64,000 nucleotides of DNA, taken from positions 1-64,000 of the forward strand of contig NZ_AKJT01000044.1 in assembly GCF_000282195.1 (NCBI RefSeq), read 5' to 3'. Positions 32,949 through 41,551 of the stretch are shown in pieces. How positions within the stretch are numbered: the first letter of the stretch is position 1; every line of letters begins with the position of its first letter. The notes beneath the pieces are model-generated. The model was not told the DNA's origin. It ran no database searches and worked only from the letters and a program-made list of their open reading frames with translations. Position numbers and translations under genes: made by a program. The stretch is from Pseudomonas sp. GM18 (GTDB lineage Bacteria; Pseudomonadota; Gammaproteobacteria; Pseudomonadales; Pseudomonadaceae).

Positions 32949-33875
32949 ATGACAGCGTGCAATCCGTTACAGGTTCAAGCCTTCAACACCGCCGACGTGG
33001 CCGAGCAAATCCGCGCCACACCGGGTTGGGTGCAGCACTATCAGCAGATGTCGCCGGGGCATTTCGCCGGACGGGTGCGCTATCTGGACTTGCAAGGCGT
33101 GGAGATTTACGAAGAACAGATGAACACCCGGGTCGAGCAGAATTTCAGCGCTCCCGAAGGTTCACTGGCTTTCTGTTTCGATCGCAACGACAACTCGCTG
33201 TACGTGTTGAACGGCGAGAGCCGCAACATCTGGATCACCCCCGAGAACTATCAGGAAATCGCCGTGGTGTTCGGGCCGCAATTCGTTCAACGGCATGGCC
33301 TGGACGTGGCGCGACTCGAAGGTTTGTTCATGTCACCGCTCAATTCCGGGCAGAACGCGCTGTTCAGCCGCTGGTTGAGCAGCACCTTGACGCGACTGGC
33401 GCAGACGCTGGATCCGCCGAGCAAAGAGGCATTGACCCAGCAGTTGCTGGAGGACTGTTTGTTCATCCTCGATAACGCCTGTGTGTGCCTGGATCGAGCA
33501 GGCTTGCAGCGCCGCGCCGAGGAGCGAACGATCATGAAGCGCGTCGCCGAATGGGCCGCCGATACCCCGGAAGAAACCCTCAATTTGCTGGAACTGTCCC
33601 AGGTGGCCGGGGTTTCGTTGCGTCAGTTGCAGCACGCGTTCAAGGCGTACACCGGGATGACGCCCTCGCATTGGTTGCGTTTGCGCCGGCTCAACAGTGC
33701 GCGTCGTGAGTTGCTCAGCCGAACGGCCAGCGACACGACAGTCGCGCAAGTGGCGATGCACTGGTCGTTCTGGCATTTGGGGCGGTTTTCCAGCAGTTAT
33801 CGAGCGTTGTTCCAGGAACTTCCCAGCCAGACGCTCGCCCGCCAACACAGTGGACCTTGTCGGAGGTCATCATGA
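32949..33875 (+). CDS. AraC-family transcriptional regulator
   Basis: The 308-residue protein has a ~190-residue N-terminal ligand-binding-type domain and a C-terminal double helix-turn-helix (about 205-300) with VAGVSLRQLQHAFKAYTG in the first motif and a GRFSSSYRALF segment in the second. It is divergent from the glutamylpolyamine synthetase, and the 162-bp gap 32787-32948 must carry both promoters, so control of polyamine use is the natural inference. Confidence 0.85.
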   Translation: MTACNPLQVQAFNTADVAEQIRATPGWVQHYQQMSPGHFAGRVRYLDLQGVEIYEEQMNTRVEQNFSAPEGSLAFCFDRNDNSLYVLNGESRNIWITPENYQEIAVVFGPQFVQRHGLDVARLEGLFMSPLNSGQNALFSRWLSSTLTRLAQTLDPPSKEALTQQLLEDCLFILDNACVCLDRAGLQRRAEERTIMKRVAEWAADTPEETLNLLELSQVAGVSLRQLQHAFKAYTGMTPSHWLRLRRLNSARRELLSRTASDTTVAQVAMHWSFWHLGRFSSSYRALFQELPSQTLARQHSGPCRRSS

Positions 33876-34324
33876 GTCGGTTATCGTCTTTGAGTCTGTG
33901 TGTCGTAGTGTCGATGGCCTGTACGCAGGTTCAGGCCGAAACGGTCGTGCCGTTGAAAGGGCAGAGTTCGCAACAAATCCAGCTGGACATCAACGATTGC
34001 CGCAACGTCGCAGCGAGTCAGAGCGCCTCAACGCCGCCACCCTCGGGCGGGCGACTGCGCGGTGCTGCGGTGGGGGCCACTGCCGGCGCGGTGGGCGCTG
34101 AGGTGCGAGGGCGTCAGCATGACGAGTTTTACGATCGGGTCGACGACGATGTGAAACAGGAATATCGCCAGAACCGTGCCGGGCAAACCGCCGCGGCGGG
34201 CGCGGTGGTCGGTGGCGCGCGCCAGCGTCAGGAACGCCGGGCGCAGCAAAAAACCACCGCGGCGAGCAGTTCAACCGCCTATACCAGTTGCCTGCAAGGG
34301 CGCGGTTATCAGGTAACGCCCTGA
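33872..34324 (+). CDS. glycine-zipper domain secreted protein
   Basis: The 150-residue precursor has a signal peptide (SSLSLCVVVSMACTQVQA) and a Gly/Ala-rich zipper region (RGAAVGATAGAVGAEVRG ... AAAGAVVGGAR), then a Gln/Arg-rich stretch and a C-terminal CLQGRGYQV motif found in YMGG-type glycine-zipper proteins. The ATG overlaps the AraC stop (ATGA) with GGAGG upstream, so it is translationally coupled to the regulator. Its 3' end overlaps the convergent DUF2955 gene by 16 bp. Function unknown; envelope-associated. Confidence 0.75.
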   Translation: MSRLSSLSLCVVVSMACTQVQAETVVPLKGQSSQQIQLDINDCRNVAASQSASTPPPSGGRLRGAAVGATAGAVGAEVRGRQHDEFYDRVDDDVKQEYRQNRAGQTAAAGAVVGGARQRQERRAQQKTTAASSSTAYTSCLQGRGYQVTP

Positions 34325-35340
34325 GCCCCCGGTGTTCGCTGCCGCTGTTCGATCAGGTGAACCATCAGGTCGGCATAGAGCGTGAGGGCGATAAACAGCG
34401 CCATGCGCACGGCGAAAGCGGTATAGACGTCCTTGCCGGCAATACTGTCCTGCACTGACTGGCCCAGCAGGATGATCAGCGTGACCAGGCTGTTGAGCCA
34501 GAACCCCGGGGTTTGTCGAGTCGGACTCAGGGCATAGAGCTTGCGCGCCAACAGCAAGCCGAACAGCAGCATCCACAGAAAGAACATCCACAAGTGCACG
34601 AACAGGCTGAGCGCGCACCAAAACACTATGGCCAACATCCCGCCCATCAAGGTCGAGCCGAGCAGTTCACGACTGGCGTTGCGCGTCGTTACTGTCGAAC
34701 TCTGCTGGCCAAGACTGACCGCTTTCAAAATGATCGGCAGATAACTGGCCGGGTCGATCAGCGCCAACAGGAACGCCGGCATCACGATCAGGGTGGCACG
34801 TAGCGCAATCCTGGGCACTTCCTTCGCCGGCATAGCGCTGGCGGCAGGTGGCGAGGGCGCATTGGCCGGGTCGGGAAACAGCCAGTGACTGATTGCCACG
34901 ACGATGACGGCGAGGAGCAAGCCCTTGACCAGGGCACCGATGACCATCATCGCCAGATCGAACTCGGCAACGCCGGCCGAGGAAATCATCGTCAGGCCAA
35001 TGATCAGAAAGGTCACGACCAAGGCGTTGCCGCCGCGCAGCCCGAAACCAAAGGCCAGGAACAGACTGACACCGATCAGCAGCACACCGCTGAGGGGGTA
35101 ATAACGCAGGACCGGGATCAGTAACAGCCCGATGCCGGTGGTCAGCATGGCAACCACTGCCAGCATCACTCCGGCCTTGAATGGCAGAGGCTTGTTAAGC
35201 GTGGCCAACAGCAACACGGAAAGCACCGGCGCAATAAACGGAATCGGCAGCGCCAGGCCGAAGCTGATGGCCAGGCACAGCGCCGTGCCGACGGCGAGAC
35301 GCGGCGCCCGTTGGAATCCGGGCGGGCGATCAGTAGGCAT
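34309..35340 (-). CDS. DUF2955 / FUSC-like inner membrane protein
   Basis: The 343-residue protein has about ten membrane segments in two similar blocks, typical of DUF2955 proteins related to the FUSC/aromatic-acid exporter family. It is the third gene of an OMF-HlyD-DUF2955 operon, so it is likely the inner-membrane part of a tripartite efflux pump. It overlaps the HlyD gene by 11 bp. Confidence 0.8.
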   Translation of the reverse strand: MPTDRPPGFQRAPRLAVGTALCLAISFGLALPIPFIAPVLSVLLLATLNKPLPFKAGVMLAVVAMLTTGIGLLLIPVLRYYPLSGVLLIGVSLFLAFGFGLRGGNALVVTFLIIGLTMISSAGVAEFDLAMMVIGALVKGLLLAVIVVAISHWLFPDPANAPSPPAASAMPAKEVPRIALRATLIVMPAFLLALIDPASYLPIILKAVSLGQQSSTVTTRNASRELLGSTLMGGMLAIVFWCALSLFVHLWMFFLWMLLFGLLLARKLYALSPTRQTPGFWLNSLVTLIILLGQSVQDSIAGKDVYTAFAVRMALFIALTLYADLMVHLIEQRQRTPGAQGVT

Positions 35341-36469
35341 AAGACAGCCAGCTCATCAGCCAGAAAAACAGGCGTCCCAGGGGATTCAGCGGATTGTTCT
35401 GCCCAGGAAAGGCCATGACTTCGGCCTGGCCGCCGGCGCGAATGGCGCGACTGTCACGCAGCACCTGCATCGCCTCGTCAGAAAATTCGATGATCACCGG
35501 GAAGCGTTGGGCCGGACGCAACCAGTCGCGACTGTTTTGCACGCTGGGCAAGGTGCCCGGCGCCGGCGTCTGCCCCACGCTGACACCGTAGCCGACGCTG
35601 CGCACCCGTCCCTCGAAGACCTCGCCCGGCAGCGCGTCCAGCACGATCGCCACCGGAGTTCCGGGTTTGACCCGCCCCAGGTTGTTCTCGGTCATGTCTG
35701 CACTGATCCACACATCGTGGATGGCAATCAAGGTCATGACCGGCGTGCCGACCGCGGCGAATTGCCCGACGTCGGTGCGCAGGTCAGTAATCAAACCCGC
35801 CGAGCGCGCGCGGACTTGAGTGTTGGCCATGTCGAGTTCAGCTTTTGACAACGCCGTGGCAGCACTGCGTAACAGTGCGTTGTCTTCCTCGCTGCCGCCT
35901 TCCTGTTCGCGGGCGCGCTGGACTTCGGCACGGGCCGCGGCGACTTGGCTGACGGCCTGTTCACGGCTGGCCCGAGAAGCTTCCAGCAGGCGCACGGAAA
36001 TGGTTCCGCGGTCTTGGCGGTACAAGCTTTCAAGGCGTTCGTTATCTTGCCGGGCCTTGAGTTCATTGGCCTGGGCCGCCCGCAACGAGGCTTGTGCGGA
36101 GGCAATGCCGGCGGTGCTGGCGCCGATCTGCCGGCGGGTAGACTCAAGATCAGCGCGTGCGCGGTCGGCGGCTATTTGATAGGGCTGCTGATCGACCTCG
36201 AACAGCACATCACCGGCCTTGACGTCCTGGTTGTTGCGCACATTCACGCGGATCACGCGGCCGGCCACTTCAGCCGCCACCGGAATCACGAAGGCACCGA
36301 CCCGAGCCTGTTGCGTATACGGCGTGAAACGGTCAGCCAACAAGTACCAGGCCAGGCTCAGGACGATCAGCAGCATCACCCATTTGATGCCTTTTTTCGC
36401 CGGATCGGCAGCCGGTTCGGGCGCCTTGGAAGAGGGCGCTTGAGTGGCGGGCGGTGAGGGTTCACTCAT
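35330..36469 (-). CDS. HlyD-family periplasmic adaptor
   Basis: This 379-residue membrane-fusion protein has a proline-rich cytoplasmic tail, one helix (about 30-48), a lipoyl half (VIPVAAEVAGRVIRVNVRNN), a long coiled-coil hairpin (about 95-225, rich in Ala/Glu/Arg), and the second lipoyl and beta-barrel part. The start at 36469 is set by the 8-bp overlap with the upstream outer-membrane gene; an earlier in-frame start exists. It links the DUF2955 protein to the outer-membrane channel. Confidence 0.88.
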   Translation of the reverse strand: MSEPSPPATQAPSSKAPEPAADPAKKGIKWVMLLIVLSLAWYLLADRFTPYTQQARVGAFVIPVAAEVAGRVIRVNVRNNQDVKAGDVLFEVDQQPYQIAADRARADLESTRRQIGASTAGIASAQASLRAAQANELKARQDNERLESLYRQDRGTISVRLLEASRASREQAVSQVAAARAEVQRAREQEGGSEEDNALLRSAATALSKAELDMANTQVRARSAGLITDLRTDVGQFAAVGTPVMTLIAIHDVWISADMTENNLGRVKPGTPVAIVLDALPGEVFEGRVRSVGYGVSVGQTPAPGTLPSVQNSRDWLRPAQRFPVIIEFSDEAMQVLRDSRAIRAGGQAEVMAFPGQNNPLNPLGRLFFWLMSWLSYAY

Positions 36470-38000
36470 CGGCTTTGACCTTGTCTGACGTGGAAGAGGG
36501 GGCTCGCGAAGGGGCCGGTTCATTCAGCAGGTTGCCCCAGTCGGTGCGGTGTTCCATTTGCTGGCGAGTGCCTGGGTCGACGGTCGGCTGGGCGCTGTAC
36601 CAGCCACCGCCAAGGGCTTTGTACAGGGCGATCAGGTTGCTCACGGCATTGCTGCGGCTGATCAGGTAGTTGTCCTGTTGTTCGAGCAAGGCGCGCTGGG
36701 CATCCAACACGCGCTGGAAGTCCGAATAACCTTCGCGGTATTGGCTGTTGGCCAGGCTCAGCGAGCGCTTGGCGGCGACTTGCGCTTCACGCAGGATGCG
36801 CTCGCGTTCCAGTGATTTGCTCAGGCCGCTGGCGGCATCATCGGCCTCGCGCGCGGCCTGGCGGACTTTGTCGCGATAAACCTCGATCAATTGCTGCAAG
36901 CGCGCATCCTGTACTCGCACGTTGTTGCTGATCTGGCCGTGGTCAAACAGGTTCCAGCGCAAACTGGGGCCGCCGATCAGGTCCAGGCTGTTGGAGGTGC
37001 CCTTCAGCGTGTCGGTCGACCAGACGATGCTGCCGAGCAAGGTCAGCGACGGATAGAAATCGGTTTCTGCCACGCCGATCAGTGCCGATTGGGCGGCGAC
37101 GTTGAGTTCGGCGGCGCGTACGTCCGGTCGACGCAATAGCAGGCTGGCGGGCACGTTTTGCAGCACGGCCCGGTCGACCAGCGGAATCAGCCCCTGGTTT
37201 TCCAGCAATTGGGGCAGGGTATTGGGCGGTTGTCCGATCAGTACGGCCAACGCGTTGCGGGTGCGCAGCACTTGCCCTTCAAGCTCCGGAATGCTGCTCA
37301 AGGTGCCGAGGTACTGGGTCTTGGCTTGTTGCAAATCGAGCTCGGCGGTTTGGCCGCTGTTGAACAGTTTCTCGGTGATCTCGAAATTGCGTTTTTGCTG
37401 TTCGGCGTTTTCTCGGGCGACGCGTAAACGCGCTTCGGTGGTACGCAACGAGAAGTAAGTGTCGGCCACCTGGGCGCGCAGCAGTACCAGTACGTCTTCA
37501 TAGTTGGCTTGAGCCGCAAAGTAACTGGCGTCGGACGACTCGATGGCTCGACTGAAGCGCCCCCAGAAGTCCAGCTCCCAACCGACATCAAAGCCCACGC
37601 TGTGTTGCCAGAAATGGCTGTCTTGCGGGTTGCTGCCGCCGGATTGCCGGCGGTTGAAGTACAGACTCTCGGCACTGGCCTGTTGCAGTTGCGGATAGCG
37701 TCCGCTTTGCGCCATGCCCAGCCGGGCACGGGCTTCCATGACGCGAAGGCCGGCAATCTTCAGGTTGGAATTATGCGCATCCGCTTCGGCAATCAATCCG
37801 TCGAGGACTGGGTCGGCGAACACTTGCCACCACTGGCGCACATCGGGATTGAGGCGTCTTTGGCTGGCCTGTTCAAGCGCAGGGCTGCTCCAGAGATTTG
37901 TCCAGGCCTCGCCCGGGGCCTGAAAATCCGGTCCCAGACGCACGCAACCGCCAAGGCCGAGGGCGCCCAGCAGAAGTAGCCGACCCGAACGCGTCAGCAT
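36462..38000 (-). CDS. efflux outer-membrane lipoprotein, NodT/OprM family
   Basis: The 512-residue precursor has a lipobox LGGC at about residues 16-19. It has two OEP repeats, with long helices such as ADTYFSLRTTEARLRVA and the mirrored AAREADDAASGLSKSLE. It is the TolC-like channel of the tripartite system, first in the operon with the HlyD and DUF2955 genes. The promoter should lie in 38001-38202, where I see no clear motif. Confidence 0.9.
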   Translation of the reverse strand: MLTRSGRLLLLGALGLGGCVRLGPDFQAPGEAWTNLWSSPALEQASQRRLNPDVRQWWQVFADPVLDGLIAEADAHNSNLKIAGLRVMEARARLGMAQSGRYPQLQQASAESLYFNRRQSGGSNPQDSHFWQHSVGFDVGWELDFWGRFSRAIESSDASYFAAQANYEDVLVLLRAQVADTYFSLRTTEARLRVARENAEQQKRNFEITEKLFNSGQTAELDLQQAKTQYLGTLSSIPELEGQVLRTRNALAVLIGQPPNTLPQLLENQGLIPLVDRAVLQNVPASLLLRRPDVRAAELNVAAQSALIGVAETDFYPSLTLLGSIVWSTDTLKGTSNSLDLIGGPSLRWNLFDHGQISNNVRVQDARLQQLIEVYRDKVRQAAREADDAASGLSKSLERERILREAQVAAKRSLSLANSQYREGYSDFQRVLDAQRALLEQQDNYLISRSNAVSNLIALYKALGGGWYSAQPTVDPGTRQQMEHRTDWGNLLNEPAPSRAPSSTSDKVKADE

Positions 38001-38202
38001 CGCTGCACTACAAGCAGGTCACGGGAAAACCTCATCCTGGAGTCCCCAAGTATTGAATGCCCTGGCTATTGGGCTTGGGCCGGTTTGCTTAGGTTAGTAC
38101 AGCCCGGGCAAACACAAGGTCATGTTGGACGATCATGGGGCCGGGCAACTGCTACGCTTCTGAAAGTTATTCATTCGGGCCAAAACGAAGGGTACGAAGA
38201 CC

Positions 38203-38727
38203 ATGAGCAGCCCCCAGGACGAGATTGCCCCCAGTTCCACCGGTTGGCGCTTCAAAGCAGGCATTGCGATACTCAGTTTGACGGTGATCTCCTGGCTGGC
38301 GGTGCCACTCGCCGCCGCCGCGGATGTGCCCGGCCCAAAGATCGCGGCACTGACAGGCATCCTGTTTATCAGCAACAAGATTCTGTTGATCCTCGCCATT
38401 GCGGTCATGGGCAAGTCCGGTTTTCAGCAACTCAAGAGTAACGTGTTTGGTTATGTCTCCACGCTTGCACCGGCCGCCGACCTGGAAGTAGGCCCGGCTC
38501 GTCATAGAATTGGCATGGTGATGTTTTGCCTGCCACTGATTTCATCGTTTCTCGAACCTTACGTGGATACGCTTTGGCCGGGGCTGAGACCGAACCTCTG
38601 GCAGGTCCAGGTGTTGGGCGATGCGCTGTTGGTTGGCAGCTTTTTCGTATTGGGCGGGAATTTTTGGGACAAGGTCCGTGCCTTGTTTATCCGCACGGCG
38701 CGTGTCGTGAATACCAGTACAGTGTGA
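38203..38727 (+). CDS. small inner-membrane protein (transporter-suffix domain family)
   Basis: The 174-residue protein has four hydrophobic helices with a cytoplasmic N terminus. It resembles the family found as a C-terminal suffix of some RND transporters, here standing alone. I recognise it from the GPKIAALTGILFISNKILL and LPLISSFLEPYVDTLWP segments. Function unknown. Confidence 0.6.
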   Translation: MSSPQDEIAPSSTGWRFKAGIAILSLTVISWLAVPLAAAADVPGPKIAALTGILFISNKILLILAIAVMGKSGFQQLKSNVFGYVSTLAPAADLEVGPARHRIGMVMFCLPLISSFLEPYVDTLWPGLRPNLWQVQVLGDALLVGSFFVLGGNFWDKVRALFIRTARVVNTSTV

Positions 38728-38760
38728 ATCGTCGTTTACGCGACCAGGAGCGTCTGCAGG

Positions 38761-39285
38761 ATGAAGAAAGAGGGACTCGATACAAACAAACCTGATGCTC
38801 AAGCCATCGTCGCCGCACTCAATCTCGAACCGCACATGGAAGGTGGTTTCTACCGCAGAACCTTTCAGGCGGATCACCGCGCCATGGTTGAGACCGAAGG
38901 GGGGCGGCGTTATTTGCTGACCTCCATCTATTACCTGTTGACCGAGGATTCGCCGATTGGCCATTTCCATCTGAATCAGTCCGATATCGTGCATTACTAC
39001 CATCTGGGCGACCCGATTCAGTACAGCCTGATTTTCCCGGACGGTTCATTGAAAACCGTGGTGATGGGCAGCGACGTAATTGCGGGTCAGTGCTTGCAGC
39101 TGCATGTGCCGGGCGGCGTCTGGAAGGCTTCGCAACTTATGGATGGCGCGGCGGGTTACGGCCTGATCAGTGAAGCCGTTGCGCCGGGGTTTGATTACGC
39201 GGACATGGAACTGGGGGCCCGGCGCAAGCTCGGCGAGATGTTTCCCGAGCATTCGGAGTTATTTGAAAAGCTGACAGCGGATTAA
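38761..39285 (+). CDS. cupin protein, DUF985 family
   Basis: The 174-residue single-domain cupin has the family motifs EPHMEGGFYRRTF at the N terminus, a YYLLTEDSPIGHFHLNQSD segment with the first histidine pair, and the VPGGVWKASQ motif. The fold belongs to the YML079w group of sugar-binding cupins; no substrate is known. AGGAG precedes the ATG. The end overlaps the convergent response regulator by 4 bp. Confidence 0.82.
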   Translation: MKKEGLDTNKPDAQAIVAALNLEPHMEGGFYRRTFQADHRAMVETEGGRRYLLTSIYYLLTEDSPIGHFHLNQSDIVHYYHLGDPIQYSLIFPDGSLKTVVMGSDVIAGQCLQLHVPGGVWKASQLMDGAAGYGLISEAVAPGFDYADMELGARRKLGEMFPEHSELFEKLTAD

Positions 39286-39923
39286 CCAGAAATGATTCCG
39301 TGATCGATCGCGTATTTTACGAGGGCAGCGGGTTTGTCGATGTTGAGCTTGCGGCGAATACTCAGGCGATGGGTCTCCACCGTGCGGACGCTGATGTCCA
39401 GCTCGCGAGCCATTTCCTTGTTGTTCAGCCCCTGAGCCATCTTGTACAGCACCTGGCTCTCGCGGGGTGTCAGTTCATTGTCGGTATTTTTATCGGTGAT
39501 GAGCCGCTGGGCGATTTCGGCACTGTAGAACGTCCCGCCACTGACAATGGCTTCGATCGCCGCAATGATTTCCCGTGAAGGGGCGTTCTTCAGCACATAG
39601 CCGCTGGCCCCCGAGCGAACCGATTCACTGACGTATTCGTAGTTGTCGTACATGCTCAGCACCAGCACCTTGAGCGACGGGTACTGGCTGCGTAACAGCC
39701 GGGTCAGCTCGAGCCCGTTGATGTCCTTCAGGCTGATGTCGACCAGCAGCAGATCCGGCTGGCAGCGCCCGACCATCTCAATGGCATCGGCGCCATTCTC
39801 GGCTTCGCCCACCACTTCCAGCGGCGCCATGACCGCCAGCAGCGATTTGATTCCATCGCGGACCAGGGAGTGATCGTCGACCAGGGCGACGCGGATCGGG
39901 TAGGGCAGGTTCATTGCAGGCAT
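39282..39923 (-). CDS. NarL/LuxR-family response regulator
   Basis: The 213-residue regulator has a CheY receiver (phospho-aspartate D62 in LLLVDISL) and a C-terminal LuxR helix-turn-helix (LTPRESQVLYKMAQGLNNK, then TVETHRLSIRRKL). It is paired with the Cache-domain kinase at 39948 and likely acts at the 24-bp palindrome at 41404 upstream of cstA. An ATG three codons in is an alternative start. Confidence 0.88.
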   Translation of the reverse strand: MPAMNLPYPIRVALVDDHSLVRDGIKSLLAVMAPLEVVGEAENGADAIEMVGRCQPDLLLVDISLKDINGLELTRLLRSQYPSLKVLVLSMYDNYEYVSESVRSGASGYVLKNAPSREIIAAIEAIVSGGTFYSAEIAQRLITDKNTDNELTPRESQVLYKMAQGLNNKEMARELDISVRTVETHRLSIRRKLNIDKPAALVKYAIDHGIISG

Positions 39924-39947
39924 TCACTCTAATTGTTATGGGTGGAG

Positions 39948-41309
39948 TCAGCGTTCTATACCGGGTGGCTTCATCGGCAGCAGCACGTCCAGCTCACTTT
40001 TTCCCGGCATCGAGGTCAGTTCGAATCGACCGCCGAAATGCTCGACTCGCTCACGGATATTGCGCAGGCCAATGCCGGCCTGGCGACGCTCGACCTGGGC
40101 GACGTTGAAACCTATGCCGTCGTCGATCACCGTCAACCGTACGGACTTTTCGCAGCCGTGCAGGGTAATGATGACGTGTTTTGCCTGGGCGTGGCGTTCG
40201 ATGTTGGTCAGGCCTTCCTGCACAATGCGAAACAGCGAGGCGGCGGCGCCATCTGCCAGGTGACAGTCGAATTCGTTATCGTTGAAGGTTACAACAAGAC
40301 CGCTGCGTTGCTCGAACTCGGCGGCGAGTTGACCGATTGCCGCCGGCAGGCCGAGGGTGTCGAGCAACGATGAGCGCAGGTCGTGGGAGAGGCTGCGAAC
40401 CTCGCCGATCGCTTCCCCCAGGCGCTCGGTGGCGTCTCTTAAAATGCTCAAGCCCTTGTCTTGGCCGTTCTCCAGCACATGGCTGGCCAGTTCGAACTGA
40501 AACTTGATAGAGACCAGTAGTTGGCTGATGCCGTCGTGCAGCTCTCGGGAAACCCGTGAACGCTCTTCCTCTTGCAAGCTGACGATGCGTTGGGTCAGGC
40601 GCTGCAGTTTTTTGTCGGCCAGGCGATGCTCGCTGACATTCAGCGTCATGCCGCTGGCGAACACAAACAGCACCGCCACAAGCGCCACCGCGGCAATCGC
40701 CAGCATGGTTGTGCGGATACCCTGAGCCACTTCGGCACGCGCTTGCTGGGTGGCGCGTTCAACGTCTTCAAGATAGATACCGGTGCCGAGCATCCAGCCC
40801 CAACGATCGAGCATCACTACGTAGGCGAGCTTGTCGGTCACTTGGCCGGAAGAGGGTTTGTTCCAGGCGTAACGTTGAAAGCCTTCGCCGGATGCTGCGC
40901 TTTTGAGCAACGCCTGGATTACCGGCAGACCGTGAGGGTCTTTCATGTCCCACAGGTATTGGCCCACCAGCTCCGACTGGCGTGCGTGCATCAGGCTGCG
41001 GCCCTCGCGGTCGTAGACGAAGAAGTAGCCGTTGATGCCAAAGCTGAGCTTGCGCAGTTCCTCCAGCACTTGTTGCTGGGCGCGCTCGTCACCCCGTCCG
41101 TCGTCGTACAGCGGCGCGATCAGGCTTTGCGCCATTTCGACGTAGTTTTTCAGCTCTGCGCGCTTGCTGGCCAAAATACTGTCTTCAATCAGTTGCGCCT
41201 GTTGATCACCCAGTTGGCGGTTCAGGGAAATCACCAGCGCGCAGATGACCGCGATCGCCAACACCAGCGGCAGAATCCCGAGCGCGACGATTTTGTGTTT
41301 GAGCTGCAT
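39948..41309 (-). CDS. Cache-domain NarL-type sensor histidine kinase
   Basis: The 453-residue kinase has two membrane helices (about 6-28 and 188-212) around a periplasmic single Cache domain (GINGYFFVYDREGRSLMHA, then DKLAYVVMLDRWGWMLGTG). The cytoplasmic part has the HisKA_3 phospho-acceptor in SRELHDGISQLL and an ATPase domain with GLTNIERHAQ, IDDGIGFN and GIGLRNIRERV. AGGAG precedes the ATG at 41309. It lies beside and divergent from cstA; small organic acids are common Cache ligands, so pyruvate or another short acid is a reasonable guess. Confidence 0.88.
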   Translation of the reverse strand: MQLKHKIVALGILPLVLAIAVICALVISLNRQLGDQQAQLIEDSILASKRAELKNYVEMAQSLIAPLYDDGRGDERAQQQVLEELRKLSFGINGYFFVYDREGRSLMHARQSELVGQYLWDMKDPHGLPVIQALLKSAASGEGFQRYAWNKPSSGQVTDKLAYVVMLDRWGWMLGTGIYLEDVERATQQARAEVAQGIRTTMLAIAAVALVAVLFVFASGMTLNVSEHRLADKKLQRLTQRIVSLQEEERSRVSRELHDGISQLLVSIKFQFELASHVLENGQDKGLSILRDATERLGEAIGEVRSLSHDLRSSLLDTLGLPAAIGQLAAEFEQRSGLVVTFNDNEFDCHLADGAAASLFRIVQEGLTNIERHAQAKHVIITLHGCEKSVRLTVIDDGIGFNVAQVERRQAGIGLRNIRERVEHFGGRFELTSMPGKSELDVLLPMKPPGIER

Positions 41310-41403
41310 CTCTACTCCTGGCCAGACCGAGGGAGGGCGAAGGCCCGGCATCATATGCCAAAGATACGCGCCTCCAGTAGCGGTGCAGGACAGAACGACA
41401 AAC

Positions 41404-41427
41404 CGTCTACGTAGAACTACGTAGACG
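41404..41427. promoter_or_regulatory. 24-bp palindrome between the kinase gene and cstA
   Basis: The half-site CGTCTACGTAG and its exact reverse complement flank a 2-bp AA spacer. A further CGTACGTAG lies 3 bp downstream (41431). Such symmetric sites with 2-bp spacers are typical for NarL-family regulators. It is 125-148 bp upstream of the cstA start, suggesting an activator site. Confidence 0.6.
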
Positions 41428-41551
41428 CCACGTACGTAGTAACGCGGATTTATTTGTCGACAGCATGGGTGGATATTGGGCCCGCTCCGCAAAGCGGACA
41501 CAATTATAATAATTACCGCCGCAGTCACTGACTGTCGGCAGGAGACACGCT

